Shown here piece by piece: positions 10,995-22,422 of a stretch of DNA of 64,000 nucleotides. The DNA is taken from positions 18,478,001-18,542,000 of the forward strand of contig NC_079878.1 of assembly GCF_029227915.1 (NCBI RefSeq), in the 5' to 3' direction. The notes under the pieces were generated by a model that saw only the letters and a program-made list of their open reading frames with translations, had not been told where the DNA came from and searched no databases. Position numbers and translations under genes: made by a program. The DNA is from Hydractinia symbiolongicarpus (taxonomy: Eukaryota > Cnidaria > Hydrozoa > Anthoathecata > Hydractiniidae). Within the stretch, counting starts at the first letter, position 1. Each line of letters opens with the position of its first letter.

Positions 10995-12252
10995 CCTTTA
11001 AGCTAGCTAACTACTAGTTTATTTGTTTGTATACTAGGTCTGTATACCTTATCCATATATAAAGTGATTAATTTTTTTGTGGTAAGCTGGAAAGCTAGCC
11101 ACACCCCTTCACCAAAATGAGACTTTGAAGAGTTTGGAAAGAAAACATCATTATTGGCCTAAGAGGTGCGGGAGTTTTCCTGGAAAGATTGATGTTAAAG
11201 TATCAAGTATACCGTACTTCTCTGTTATTCCCGCCTCTAGTACGCCAGTTAGTTTTATAAAAGGGTGGAGCGATGGGGATTCTAAAGCCGCTATACCCTC
11301 GTTGTTTCCAGAGACTTAATTTCCGATGGAGTAACAAACCCAACATCAAAACTCGAAATTTTACCGACTTCGTTGCTATATGCAAAAAAAAATTCCCTAG
11401 GAGTCCCCTAAATTTTATTACTTTTATTTTTTATCAAAATAACTTTAATCTTTGCTGCTTTACGCGGGAGCTCTTATTTATAACTCACCTCCCGTGCAAA
11501 GACCAGTTTGGCTTCATACGAAACAGCTTTAAAAGTTGTCTATTAATCTTTTTACATTTTAGTAAAAAATCGCTTAGCAATTTTATTTTTCGGAATAAGT
11601 TTTTGTGAAATCAGCAAATTATCAGTGTAAATAATAAACACATCCTACTATTCTGATTACAACAAAAGGTGTAGCTACCATACTGCATTTAGCATAAGAA
11701 TTATTAAAAATTTTGTTGTAGCCAACTACATTTGGCTACTTTAACTTTTTAGCCAGAGATATCTAACGAGCTAGCTAGATAGCCACAACACAAACATAAA
11801 AAAAATAATAACGTACCAAACTAACTGAAAACTTTAAAATAATAGAAATAAATAAGGCTTGTTCTAGCTAGCTGGCTTTAGCAGGAAGACGCGTTTCTTG
11901 TGGACAGACAGACAGAATACGGATATTATTAAGAGAGCTTTAGTACAGGTATACAGTGTGCCGTAAATCGAGTGAAGCGGACACAGCATGATAATGTTTC
12001 GGGCGTAATAAATTTTAAAAAAAATAACTTTCCTGCAACTTTAGCCGAAATAAAAACAGTTTATGACCTGTTGTTACCCCCGTTATATCTAAGTAGTACA
12101 GGTAAATCTTGTCGCACATACGGATAGGCCTAATACCCTTCCCCAAAAGAATTTTATCACAACATTGGTTTAAAATAAAAGCACATAATCAACCACTAAA
12201 ATCACTTATAAGTTTTGTGAAATTAGCAAAATTGTCGGTGTAAAAAAAATAC
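10995..12252. other. No gene recognised
   Basis: Short ORFs at 11125-11608 have no family features and overlap each other on both strands; I see no coding signature. GCTAGC-rich low-complexity sequence occurs near 11760-11880. Confidence 0.5.
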
Positions 12253-12299
12253 AACAAGAAGCCCGCTGGCCTAAAGATTTCCGCCATCAGCATAGATAA
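12253..12299 (-). repeat. Candidate Helitron 3' terminus (hairpin motif)
   Basis: A ~45-bp motif recurs at 22521-22566 in the same orientation. On the minus strand it reads GGCGGAAATCTTTA, then a short GC-rich hairpin (GGCC...GGGC or AAGCC...GGCTT), then TTCTTGTT. It lies just downstream of the minus-strand Helitron coding region, where the Helitron 3' end with its subterminal hairpin should be. The terminal tetranucleotide is not a perfect CTRR. Confidence 0.4.
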
Positions 12300-12429
12300 T
12301 AAGTATGTAGTGCCAGACTATCCTCAGATAAGAAAAACGCCATGCTTGTTATCTGCAACCAAAGTTTAACAAGTTTAAAACAAAAAGAAAACAATAAAGT
12401 CAACCCAACGTAAATATCTTTCGTTCTGA

Positions 12430-14280
12430 GGATGAAATTGATTCGTACAAGGAGTAGCCCTTCTAGAAGATTTCGTAAACATCATGTCAGAGAAAGTTTA
12501 AGCCTGACTCCGTCATGATCACACTAATATACATTTTTGACAAGCGCACCGCTTCAAAGGTGTTGAGGACAATCTCATGGACATAGATGTGGTGAATAAG
12601 TGAACCAGATATGGATTGCAGAGGTTACAACTTGTTTATAGTGAAAAAATCAAGGAAATTGTTTTCGTCACTAAATGCATCTACATTAAAATCTCCGAGT
12701 ATAACATCAACGATTTCGTTTCCGAAAAAAATGTTGAATGAGGTATAATGACTCATGTCGATTAAGAGAATTTTTACGATATAGAAGAAGAAAACTAACA
12801 GCATTCTTTTGAAACGTTTTCTTCGTTATTTTAAAAAAATATTGCACCTGGAATTTTTAACGATATCAAACAATTCTATGGTTTCATTATGACCAACTAA
12901 AAGACTAAAAAAACCTATCCACATTGTTGTTTGGAATTAAAGCAAGGTAATCTAGTTTTCTGTCGCAGTATGAATTAAATGGTATCTGAGTTTCTGTTAG
13001 GCATAATAATTCACTTTCCATGAGAACGCAGTCGGACTTAACATCATTTTTATGTTTGTTGTAGGATCTTTTATTAAGCAAAGTTACTATTATAGAATTT
13101 TCACTAATTACGCTAATATCTTTTGATGTCAAATTTGCGTGTTCTCGCATTTAATTGTATATCTCGGTTGCTTGTGTGTCTGATTTAATAGCTTATCTGG
13201 AAAATGTCCCCGTTAGGTATAAACCCTCTAAGCTTGTGGCTCGACTTAATGCAACATAGATTTGTCCTGAGTGAAAGGCTCGTTGCTTTATTGAATCAAA
13301 ACAAACAACACTTTTATCAAACGTTTTTCCTTGAACCTTGTGAGCAGACCCATGACAGCATTAGTGGGAATTGCATTCGTCTCATAGTAGGTGAAGTTAG
13401 ATTTTGTTTATTAAATTTGATTTCCTTTTCTACATTGCTTATTGGAATAACACTTTCTTGCATAGCATATGGATCTGTTCTCATAGCTTTAACTCCTGTA
13501 CTTTTGTCTTTCATTTTCAAAAATATTTTTGTTACTTTTCCTAATCCATCGGTTTTTATACGATGAACAGTCCCAATCTGTCCATTAATAAGTTTATCTG
13601 ATATGTCGATATTTGATGTCAACATGACTCTCGCGTCAAGTGTTAAAAGAAGGTTTTGTGCTAGTCCACCTGTCTCCATTTGAGTGCGGCTATGGATTTT
13701 TTGCACCAGCAAAGATGTGAATCGCATCTTTGGGGTAATTTGGGTCATTTTGAAAAATAAATTTAGATTTTAGTGCACCTTCGTGTTTCGTTTCTAAGTT
13801 TTCCACTCTGATATTGTTTAATAATTCAATCAAAAATTAATCACCACGCTGCTTCATAACTTCTCTTAGTTCAGCAATCTTAAAATATTTCCAGTAATGC
13901 GAAAGATTTAACAGTACATCTTTGTAGTCTGCATAAATTGGTCTTGCTTGAATTGATGGAAGTTGGTAGAAATCCCCACATGCTATAACTGATATTCCTG
14001 CAAATGGAATGTCATCTGAGCATCCAAATAATTCAGTTGGCGAATGTGCAACAGCAGCTTGTTTGAAACCATTGAGATTACGTCAATGACAATAATGCTT
14101 AGCTCTGAAAGCTTATTTCGCAACATGCATCTCTTTTTATCACTCAACTTAGAAATGTTTTTAGTAAAACTTCTATCAACTGGCATACCTAAGGCTGAAT
14201 GTATCGTATTTCCCTCTACATCGATTGCAGCGCAACACTAGTGGGCGCCAGAATGAGAATCTTATCTTTTTCAAGTCCAC
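12430..14280 (-). pseudogene. Helitron Pif1-like helicase and AP-endonuclease-like domain
   Basis: Minus strand, from high to low coordinates. The Walker-B region ELSIIVIDVISMVSN (13983-14186) has Val where Glu is expected. The C-terminal helicase core is at 13317-13748, with TGGLAQNLLLTLDARVMLTS and INGQIGTVHRI. Then comes an exonuclease-endonuclease-phosphatase-like module: SELLCLTETQI (12905-13150), VILGDFNVDAF near 12690 and a DHDGV block near 12515. That order (Rep, helicase, AP-like endonuclease) occurs in some animal Helitrons. Several frameshifts and stops make it a pseudogene. The upstream helicase part containing Walker A is missing at the junction with the inserted transposon. Confidence 0.75.
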
Positions 14281-14281
14281 T

Positions 14282-14345
14282 GCGAAATTAAAATGCCGCG
14301 AAAAAATTTAATTGACGAAATCGCAAAAATAAAAACCGCGAAATA
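14282..14345 (+). repeat. GCGAAA-rich direct repeat (pairs with 17901-17968)
   Basis: Both copies read GCGAAA, AATG(C/T)CGCGAAAAAA, then AAAATAAAAA(C/T)CGCGAAAT in the same order and strand, with about 75-80% agreement. They bracket the inserted transposon and may be its subterminal sequences or two MITE copies. Confidence 0.55.
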
Positions 14346-14840
14346 TTTTCTTTTTTTCTCCATTTTTTAGACTCCACAGGGTAGCAGACGTAAAATTTTC
14401 GCAAGAAAATAATTCTGGTGATACCCAGTTAATAAAACCCGGGAAAATTAAGGAAAAAATGCACTTTTAAACACAATTTTAGAAGGCGGTTTGCCTGTTA
14501 ACCTAAATGGCATTTTGTGTTATAAATCATCGATCTCCTTTTTTATGAAATTTCCTCTTTTTTTAAACTTTCCTGTCTAACTCTTACACCTATAAAACCT
14601 CTTTAGTTTTAATTCTTTTATCCCTAGTGACATTCATAACTAGATAACAAAGCCCAGAAAAGAACAGGGGTCTAGAAGATAGTGTGGGATTTCGTTTCAA
14701 CATTTTCCTATGGAGGTGGGTTTTGACCTTGATTTTATCTATTCCGGCTGCAATGAAGAACAAGACCTCTCCTCCCTAGATATAATGAGATATAATTAAG
14801 ACAAGACAAGAAATGAAGATTAGTCTATTACTCTAACAGA

Positions 14841-15440
14841 TTATGTATTCTCATTCCCGTTATCACTGTGACCAACTTCCTCACGGGGCCTGTTGACAAA
14901 AAATTGTCTAATGTCAAGGGATGGTTCTTCTTCAACAAGAGTGTTTCTTCGCCCTTTTTCTTGCCTCTTCTTTTTACCCACTGGTGGCACCGGCGGTTCA
15001 GGTTCAAAGGCCTTTACCATAAAGGACCCTAAAATTTCTTCGTTTTTTGGGTTCGACGTAAAGTTCATTACATAACTCTTTATATCGTTCCGTAACTAGC
15101 AAATTGAAAAAGTCCCAAGTATACGAACTGAAATTTTACAAGGTATTTCTAAGCCTCCTTGCATTAGCGGTGATCGTCGGTAATGAGTTCAGATTATACA
15201 AGCAGTAACTTTAGCCGTTCTGTCAATGATAAACTTCGTTATCCGTGATATCTCTCTTAAAAGATGACCCACTGTTCTTCCATTTTCATCACAAGTATTG
15301 ACGGCAAACATGTCATAGTGGTTTCCACATTTGAAAACACAGCTAAGAATCTGATGTTCTTGTGGTTGCCAAATTGATCTGTAAAAATGAAATCCTCTTA
15401 CGTCCGCAGAAAATTCAAAGATTTTGAGGTATGATACCAT
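14841..15440 (-). pseudogene. HIRAN-domain protein with C-terminal PIP-like motif
   Basis: The HIRAN domain is at 15189-15440: it has FHFYRSIWQPQE, an internal YDMFAV block and GRTVGHLLREISRI, the usual layout for this DNA-end-binding fold (as in HLTF). After a stop and frameshift around 15075-15188 the C-terminal tail (14841-15068) resumes: basic linker, acidic patch, then PSLDIRQFFVNRPR. SLDIRQFF fits a degenerate PIP box with hydrophobic plus Phe-Phe. The start Met at 15438-15440 faces the transposase start 400 bp away. Partial copies of the tail lie at 1-87 and 10808-10994. HIRAN is assigned from the conserved-residue layout and rates well above chance, but a profile search was not possible. 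Confidence 0.6.
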
Positions 15441-15844
15441 AACTCAATCAAACTCGTAACGCAAAAAGAAAATTATAAAAAAAATCAGACAGGAAATCAG
15501 ACTGACACTACCCGTAGTGTTGCAACATGTCTATAACAAAGAAAGTGAAATTTCAAATTAAAAGACTGGTTTCTATTATCGCTACTGAAGAACCTGTTCT
15601 TGTTAAGCTGTTGATAAGCTCTTGATTATATATTACATATCCAAGGCTTGTATAACACTTGATGAAATGTAAAAAAATCTTGAGGCTGAACAGCAAAGAT
15701 GATAGTGACATTGTAATAGAAATGATACTTCATGCCACCTGTATAGCGGAGCAGGTATACATATGAATAGTAGAAACCATGTCAGCCATACCAACTATTA
15801 TGTGTTAACGACCACTTTCGAGTTTCTTTTGCCGTTATACGAAG

Positions 15845-17462
15845 TTGGAAGAACATCATAACAGCAGAGGTAACAACATGTCGATGATACGCCGTCTTGC
15901 AAAAGCAAAAGAACGCCAAGAAAAAAATGAACGGAAATCTTTGCAGACTTCTACGGCAAAAGAATGCGAAGACAACCAGCAACAAAAATTAATTACCTCG
16001 CTTCCACCTCAGCCGGTATCTGGTTTAGGATTACTAGACTACGAAGCAGCTGTTCAAACATTTCGAAAATGTCAGAGAAAAGAGGAAAATATAAATTATA
16101 CAGTGAAATAGGAAAAATACGCAAGTGAAAACGGAAACTCTAAAGCTATTACTCACTTTAAAAACAAATTTGCTGCGCTAAAAGAAAGCACTGTTAGAAC
16201 ATTCAAAAAGCAGTACCAAGAAGAGCTGAAGGAGTCAAGATTTTGAAAGCTAAAAGACGTGGAAGACCTTTGCTCCTTGGAAATATCGATGCGATGGTGC
16301 AAAAGTTTTTAAAATCAACAAGATCGCGCGGTGGTGTAGTTAACTCAAGTGTCTCCATGGCTGTTGCTGATACTTTGGTAAAAAGATATCCGGAATATGA
16401 GCTGGAACATATTCAATTTAGAAACAGATCCTGGACAAGAAGTATTTTTAAACGTATGAATTTTGTTAGAAGAGTTGGAACAACCGGTAAAGTTAAAATA
16501 CCAGAAGGTGCGCGAAAAGAAGCAGAGTTAACGTTTACCTACGGCATTGTTTCTAAAGTTGAAAAGTATGAAATTCCTCCATCGGTGATCTTAAACCTGG
16601 ATCAAACAAATTCGAAGTATGTGACAGTCGGAAAAACGACAATGACAGAAAAAAATACCAAGTAAATCCCGATTGCTGGCTCAACTGACAAAAGAAGTAT
16701 GACAGCTACCTTCACTATTACATTAGAAGGCAAATTCCTACCAATGCAGTTGATATACGCCGGGAAAACGTCTCAAAGCCATCCAAAAGTTGACTTCCCT
16801 GATACCTTTTCATTATCTGCTAACCCTAAACACTATAGTAACACGGCCGAATCTATAAAGTTGATAAAGAAAATCATTATCCCGTATTTAGAAAAAGAAC
16901 GCAGTTCCTTAAATCTTTTACCAACTCCTTAAGCGTTACTGGTTATGGATGTCTTCAGGGGGGCAAATGACGGACGATGTTTTGAATCTTTTAAAAGAAA
17001 ATAGCATTTTACTGGTTAGAGTTCCTGCTAATATGACACACTTATACCAGCTTCTTGACTTGACCGTGAACGGACATTTCAAAACTTTCATGAGAAGCAA
17101 ATTCTCTCAATGGTAAAGTAAGCAAATTTTATTACAGCTCGAGGGTGGTGCTGATGTTCAAAGTGTTAAAGTTAATGTTAAGTTAACAATCATGAAGCCT
17201 CTGCATGCGATATGGCTTATAGAGTATTATAACAAGATGTCATCTCCAGAAAGACAAACTGATGCAATTAAGTTAGGAATTTCTAAACTTCCTTCACTTG
17301 ATCCTTTTCGTGATATTGATATGTTACCCGCAGTACAGACGTTTACAAAGTCACTCGCCTGATGGTACCATAATCGAAACTCACTCAGATTCAGATTCCT
17401 TGACTTGGGAGGGATCAGAAGAAGACAAGTATGAAAGAAACGTGTTTGATCTGTTTGATTAA
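15845..17462 (+). pseudogene. DDE_1 (pogo/CENP-B-like) transposase, degenerate
   Basis: A Lys/Glu-rich N-terminus (15845-16108) leads to a helix-turn-helix-like region with KESTVRTFKKQYQEEL. The catalytic core follows: ILNLDQTNSKYV (first Asp, ~16600), VMDVFRGANDG (second Asp, ~16945), and HLYQLLDLTVNGHFK (third Asp, ~17050). The C-terminus is acidic and ends in FDLFD at 17462. A TAG at 16108, a frameshift near 16240, a TAA at ~16663, and a TAA at ~16930 break it. The spacing and Asp triad fit the DDE_1 superfamily, though the helix-turn-helix is unusual for classical Tigger. Confidence 0.7.
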
Positions 17463-18025
17463 AAAATTAAAACACTGTATGAAATTTGGTGTATCATGCT
17501 GTGTAAAGCTATAAAGCAAAGGACATTCGTGTTTGTTATGTTCGTATAGTAATAAACATCTACTTTACCAACTCTTATTGAGAGTATATTTTGTTTGTTG
17601 TTTTATGTTACATCATTGAAATTCACTTCAATATTTACCTATGGCAGTGGAGAAGTTTCGATTTTCAGCCGGTATAGGCACATTTGTAACGTCAATACCA
17701 TTATTTAGGCAAAAGCTGAGGCGAGTTTGAAAGGTTGTACTATCCCCGCTTGATCAAAACTAAAGGTTCTTCCGCTACCTTATTGATTATAACATTGACC
17801 TTTTTTGAAAAAAAGCTTCCTTTTACAGATGTCATTATTTGAGTAGAAAAACGTACTTAAAAATCATATTTTGTTTTCCTCAACTTCGTAACTCTATGAA
17901 ATTCGCGAAAATTGAATGTCGCGAAAAAAAATCAAGGCAACGAATCGCGAAAATAAAAATCGCGAAATTGTCCCAAAATTTTTATCGCGAAATTAAAATG
18001 TCTCGAAAATTTCTGACTATAACGT

Positions 18026-19870
18026 AGAAAGATGTGAATTGACTCAATTTTTATTGTGTGCGTTACATGCCAATCATTTACGACTTCAAAAACTTGACTT
18101 TGAGTTTCGTTCAATGTTCGATTTTTTTCATGGAGTTCGTCATGGAAACTCCAGGTTTACTAACCGATGTAAAATTGTTCCCAATAACTGGGACGTTTTC
18201 GGTTTCATTTGGAACTTTGTCAACGCTATGGTAATTTATAAAGCTCATCTCATCAAAAACATCGTCATTTACTTGTTCAGCGAAGGAATCAAGATTATTT
18301 ACATTCGTGTGAAAATTTATCATTGCTTCTTCAACAAATTCACCGAATGTTTCGCATATTCTTTTATTTGTATTCATAATTTCCAATACACCGTTTTTCA
18401 ATAATTTCTCTGAGTAAGTACAGAGTTTTCACTTAGCAATTCTACTTCCTGGCGAAAAGGATAAAACATAAGGAGCAAACGATGTGCATACACTTCTGGA
18501 TTTTTATCTAGACTAGGCACATAGTACCTTAGAACACACTTTTCCTTTCGTAAAGACAACATTTCTTTTGAGGACATAAGAGGTAGAGCTTTCGGATAAG
18601 AAGGTTCCACGTGAATATCAGCTATTATTTCCTAAGTACTTCTAGTTAGCTGTCATTTTTATCTTCTGGTTTCGGTTTTATTTTCATAGAGTAACTTGAC
18701 AAGAACTTAGTATACCACATTTGTTTTAACATAGGCTATCTCCTTTTTTAAATTTTTGATTTGGTCTATCCATGTATCTATCCCACATATTCCGTTTAAA
18801 AATATCAGTACTGTTTTGTCACAAACTTAAAATCTCTCCCTCGTTACGACATACCCTATATCTCTTCTCAAATCACCAGTTTCTAATGCTTGCGATTCTG
18901 CTTTTTTCATTGCTTCTGAAGATTCGTCTTCAGCTTTAGATAAATAAGCACACATGTAAGACATTGCTTTATAATAATCAAGTACAGGCTGAATGTCTAT
19001 GTTAGCTTCCCATGCCATCAAGTGTTCGGTAAAATAATTATTTATAAAACAGGGATCTGGAAGCCTTCGAAATTTCATTTAAAATCCATTATTAGGAGAT
19101 ATGCTCAGTGCGTTTTCATACTCTGTTGTTATGGCTAAACTTTAAAGAATTTCTTCAATTGTACTTGGTTGGGTATAATTAGGTTAATCTGGATGCAGAA
19201 TATTGTTAATCTTGGATTCAAATTTGAATCTATGTAAAAGTTTTTACTTTTTCTAGTATAGTCTTCCTTATCTTTAATTGTGTTTCCCTTTTTTTCTTAG
19301 AGAATTCTTGTTTTTATATTTACCACAAGATTTGGAATCAGAATGTGTTTGATATGTCGAAACTAGTTTGTGAAGAACGGGTTGTTTTTTTTACTAGGAA
19401 GCTGGCATTTAACTATGTTATCCACAAGGGCAATATATTCTTCCTTATTATCGCTACGTAAAATCGGTACATAACAACCCATAATAAAGAGTGGATGTGT
19501 GAGCTACCTCTTACCAGAATTAAACTCCAATGGCGTAGTAGTTTACCCTAACGGTCCGTTAAAAACTATGGCTTTAAAAAAGGTCTCAACTCGGTATTGC
19601 AAATGATTTTGCTAAAAAACTGGATTACTGTTAAGAATCTCGGTTCGTTGATAGTAATTTAGATTGTCGATTTCTTCTTCGGATATGTCATTTCCTTGTT
19701 ATTTAGTGATGATTTTAACCAGTCCATTCCATCTAAAATCTGCACAAGACAAAGTCATAAAAAAACGTTGGAAATCCTAGCTGTTTTACCATAGCCAAAA
19801 TTTCAAAAAGAAATCGTTTCCAATATGCAGGAGTTCCTTTCAACGTGTTCATAAACGTGAGAGAGTCGCC
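18026..19870 (-). pseudogene. Helitron Rep (HUH/Y2) region and linker to helicase
   Basis: Minus strand from about 19860: GTPAYWKRFLFEILAMV and LGFPTFFMTLSCAD are the Helitron-like N-terminal core. RGSSHIHSLLWV near 19490 contains the HUH metal-binding motif. The ORF at 18827-19078 holds ANIDIQPVLDYYKAMSYM followed by CAYLSK, matching the Rep Y2 segment with two tyrosines. The ORFs at 18398-18610 and 18111-18401 continue as the Rep-helicase linker. Many stops and shifts (for example at 19078-19150 and 18625-18830) make this non-functional. It joins in sense with 14280-12430 once the inserted transposon is ignored. Confidence 0.75.
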
Positions 19871-19873
19871 ACT

Positions 19874-20010
19874 GGTTACCGTAATTATTCTAATTTAACG
19901 CGCCAGTAAAAATAATTATTTTAACCGCCCCGCAAAAATAATTAGAAGCGATAAATTACAAACTTTTGAGCACGGTCAACCCGCGCAAATAAACTAATCC
20001 GCTCAAAAAA
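19874..20010 (+). repeat. Dispersed repeat shared with 26860-26945
   Basis: ATTATTCTAATTTAACGC at about 19882-19899 has its reverse complement at about 26918-26936, and AAGCGATAAATTACAAACTTTT occurs at both places. It lies at the left edge of the pogo-like element. TCTAATTTAAC(G/A)CG also recurs inverted near 22500, so this may be its terminal repeat. Confidence 0.5.
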
Positions 20011-20045
20011 AATTTTCCTTAATTTTTTTTCAAAATAATTTTTTT

Positions 20046-20641
20046 ACAAAGCTATTTCTTCTTGTTCTTGTTTGCCTTCGTTGCACGTTCCCTTGCATCT
20101 TTGTACTCATTAAAAACTTTCGCAACAAGGCCTGGTAATTTTTAATGAATCTCTGAATTCTTCGACTTGAATATGTACAAGGCTGGGAGCTCCATTCCTC
20201 CTTGAGGAAGGTTTTTTAAAAATTTCTTCTTCCCAGTTATTCTCACAAAAAGCTTACCACCATTCGTTATGTAAAAGTACGTAATTTTTGACAAGAACTT
20301 TGGTACGTGCCCCACAGTTACACCGCTGTATTTCAACGCCAACGCCATTGCGTATCTTCGACAAATGCACCAGGTCGTGTTTCATGGCAGACTGTTAGCT
20401 TGCTGTCCACTTTCGCTTCCCATTCACTCTGGTATACATGATGGCTTCTGACACAACAATCCGTAGACAATTCCTTTTCTATCATAATGGGTAGATCGTT
20501 TGCATTTAGCAGAAGTTCTCTGAAGCAAATCTTTGACAAGTTTTCCATGTTGTGTAACGATGAATGTTGTGTTTCGAATGTAAATGAATTTTTATGCTTC
20601 GAATCGAATGTTTTTCCGTTTCGAATGTCTGGATTTTTCAC
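20046..20641 (-). pseudogene. HIRAN-domain protein of the pogo-like element
   Basis: Two ORFs join by a shift near 20345. The upstream part has HHVYQSEWEAKVDSKLTVCHE; the downstream part has MALALKYSGVTVGHVPKFLS, ITYFYITNGGKLFVRITG and QGGMELPALYIF. This is the full HIRAN layout (YQSxW start, VGHVP centre, Gly-Gly-hydrophobic end). An in-frame TAA at about 20150 precedes a charged C-terminal tail (KVFNEYKDARER, poly-Lys). Transcribed away from the transposase, whose first exon starts only about 80 bp from this gene's longest start, so the two likely share a bidirectional promoter. It has no PIP-like tail; in this element such motifs lie in the transposase. Confidence 0.65.
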
Positions 20642-20720
20642 ATGTTTCGAATGTTGCGATTTTTTGATTTTTTTCTCGCTATTATTCTCATCAGCTTTTC
20701 AAAGCAAGAGACACGTGAAA
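20642..20720. promoter_or_regulatory. Divergent promoter between HIRAN gene and transposase
   Basis: About 80 bp separates the longest HIRAN ORF start (minus) from the transposase ATG at 20721 (plus). If the HIRAN gene starts at the internal Met near 20548 the gap is about 170 bp. No clear TATA box is seen; the function is inferred from position. Confidence 0.35.
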
Positions 20721-22422
20721 ATGGCTTCACAAACTAAGATTCAAAATTATTTTAATAAACGGCCTGCTACAAGTGTGTCACTCAAACAAGTGAAGATTTC
20801 AAGTTTTCTGAAACCCGTGGATGAAAGCGAAATGGATGATGTTATTTGAACAGGAGGAAACTCTTTTCCTGTGTTTATGATTACTTTGACTTCTTTTTGT
20901 ATCAAACATGTTAAAGCCTGATGTTGTTTTTCGAGACGTTATAATGAACTGTTTTATTATTTTTCCTTAGGGACCTCAGGATTCCCACCCCCTTCAAAGA
21001 AACGCGTCGTTGGTAGACCATCAAAAGGTACTCCGGTCGGAACAGTTTCAGCATTTGATGGAAAAGTATCATGACTTCCACGAAATTGTAAATTTCACAC
21101 AATGTTATGAGCAGTTATTACACGTTCACTTCACGTCACTTGCATCGCTCAACCCTGACCCACCTTCCAAAACCCGGAAACGCTTCACCCAAAAGAAGAA
21201 AGCAGAAATTCGCTTGCACTATTCTGTTAGTGGCAGCTTTGCCAACACTGCACGGGCATTTGATATCAATGAGTCAACAGTCCGAGGAATAGTCAATACT
21301 CGCCCGCTACCCGATAACAAAAAGCTATCCAGCAAATGTAATCTTCCTGGAGCTGGTAGACCGTTAACTTATCCTGCCGAATTAGAAGATCAACTGTTAA
21401 AGTGGGTTTTTGTTTTACGGGATTTGCATTTTCCAGTTTCAGTAATAAGCTTTCAAGAGAAAGCGAAGCACGTTGTCCAACCTCACAATCCATCATTTAT
21501 TGCCATCAGAGGTTGGGCTCACAAATTTTTCAAGCGACACAACCTTTCGCTTCGTGCTCGTACTTCGATCCTTAGCAAATTTTATCAGGATGCTGCGCGT
21601 TTCATGCGGATTGGAAAATACCCTTTGTCCCTAGTTGGTAACATGGACGAAACACCGGCGTTCTTTGACATGGTTCCAGCCAAGTGCATTTCGAAAAAAA
21701 GAGAGGAGTGCGTGGTTCGTTCTTCAGGAAGTGAGAAAAAGCATCTGACGGTCGTCCTATCAGCTAAGGGAGATGGGAAAATGATCCCACCTATGATTAT
21801 CTTTAAAGGTAAAACTGAAAAAACTATCCGTGATTTAGAAATCCCTGCTGGATTTGTTGTCAAAACGCAGAGTAAAGCCTGGATGGATGATGAATTGATG
21901 AAGATCTGGGTTGAAGAGATCTGGCTAAAGCATGTACTCACTAAATGTAAAAAGCTTGGTTTCGAAAATTCCTTGTTATCATTTGATGCTTTCTCCGCTC
22001 ATTTAACTGACGGAGTCAAGGACCAATTACTGGGAAATAATTCTGATATTCTCCAGATACCAGCAGGTTGTACTTCAAAATGTCAACCAATGGACGTCTG
22101 CCTTAACAAGCCATTTAAGTCTGTTTTGAGGAAGTGTTGGGTCAATTACGTTGCAACCGTCGTTAAAAGTTTCCCTGATGGAAATAGCAGTAGCAGCAAA
22201 ATCCCCGTACCAACTTGCCAGTAGATGATTGGGTAGATAAAGGATGGATATGACTACCTTGCTCAGGACAAGGAAATGGTGAAACGATCATTTGAAGTTT
22301 GTGGTATTACTTCCTCAGATCCAGTGAAGATCCGCAATGGAGCATTTTACCAAAAATGTATGGAAAAAGCACAGGACGAGCTTGAGATGGACGAAGACGA
22401 AAATGATGATCCCTTTGCTTGA
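20721..22422 (+). pseudogene. Pogo/CENP-B-like DDE transposase with two PIP-like motifs
   Basis: Exon 1 (20721-20849) encodes QTKIQNYF and QVKISSFL, two PIP-box-like motifs 19 residues apart; PCNA binding is known for Drosophila pogo transposase. A TTTCCTTAG acceptor at about 20971 opens the next exon, whose first frame has KKRVVGRPSKG (NLS/AT-hook-like). Then come a CENP-B-type HTH (KAEIRLHYSVSGSFANTARA, ~21200), a second HTH_Tnp_Tc5-like domain (IRGWAHKFFKRHNLSLR), and the DDD core: GNMDETPAFF (~21645), SFDAFSAH (~21985), CQPMDVCLNKPFK (~22090). The C-terminus continues after two shifts near 22200-22255 to an acidic tail ending DDPFA. Frameshifts near 21060-21110 and 22200 inactivate it, but it is the best-preserved transposase here. 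Confidence 0.8.

Larger units (their letters stand above)
14281..18025 (+). mobile_element. DDE transposon with divergent HIRAN gene, inserted in the Helitron
   Basis: The Helitron reading frame stops at about 14280 and resumes at about 18026. In between lie a minus-strand HIRAN gene and a plus-strand DDE transposase in divergent orientation. Both edges carry related ~65-bp sequences in direct orientation (14282-14345 and 17901-17968) rich in GCGAAA motifs. I could not identify clean terminal inverted repeats or a target duplication, so the boundaries are approximate. Confidence 0.65.

Noticed and set aside
10995-11610. ORFs at 11125-11608 as genes
   Set aside because: They overlap on both strands, have no motifs and sit in ordinary AT-rich DNA.
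21010-21110. Transposase start at the 404-codon ORF's first Met (21010)
   Set aside because: The first ~35 residues lack family features; another frame there has KKRVVGRPSKG and the coding frame joins after a shift. Exon 1 at 20721 is a better start.
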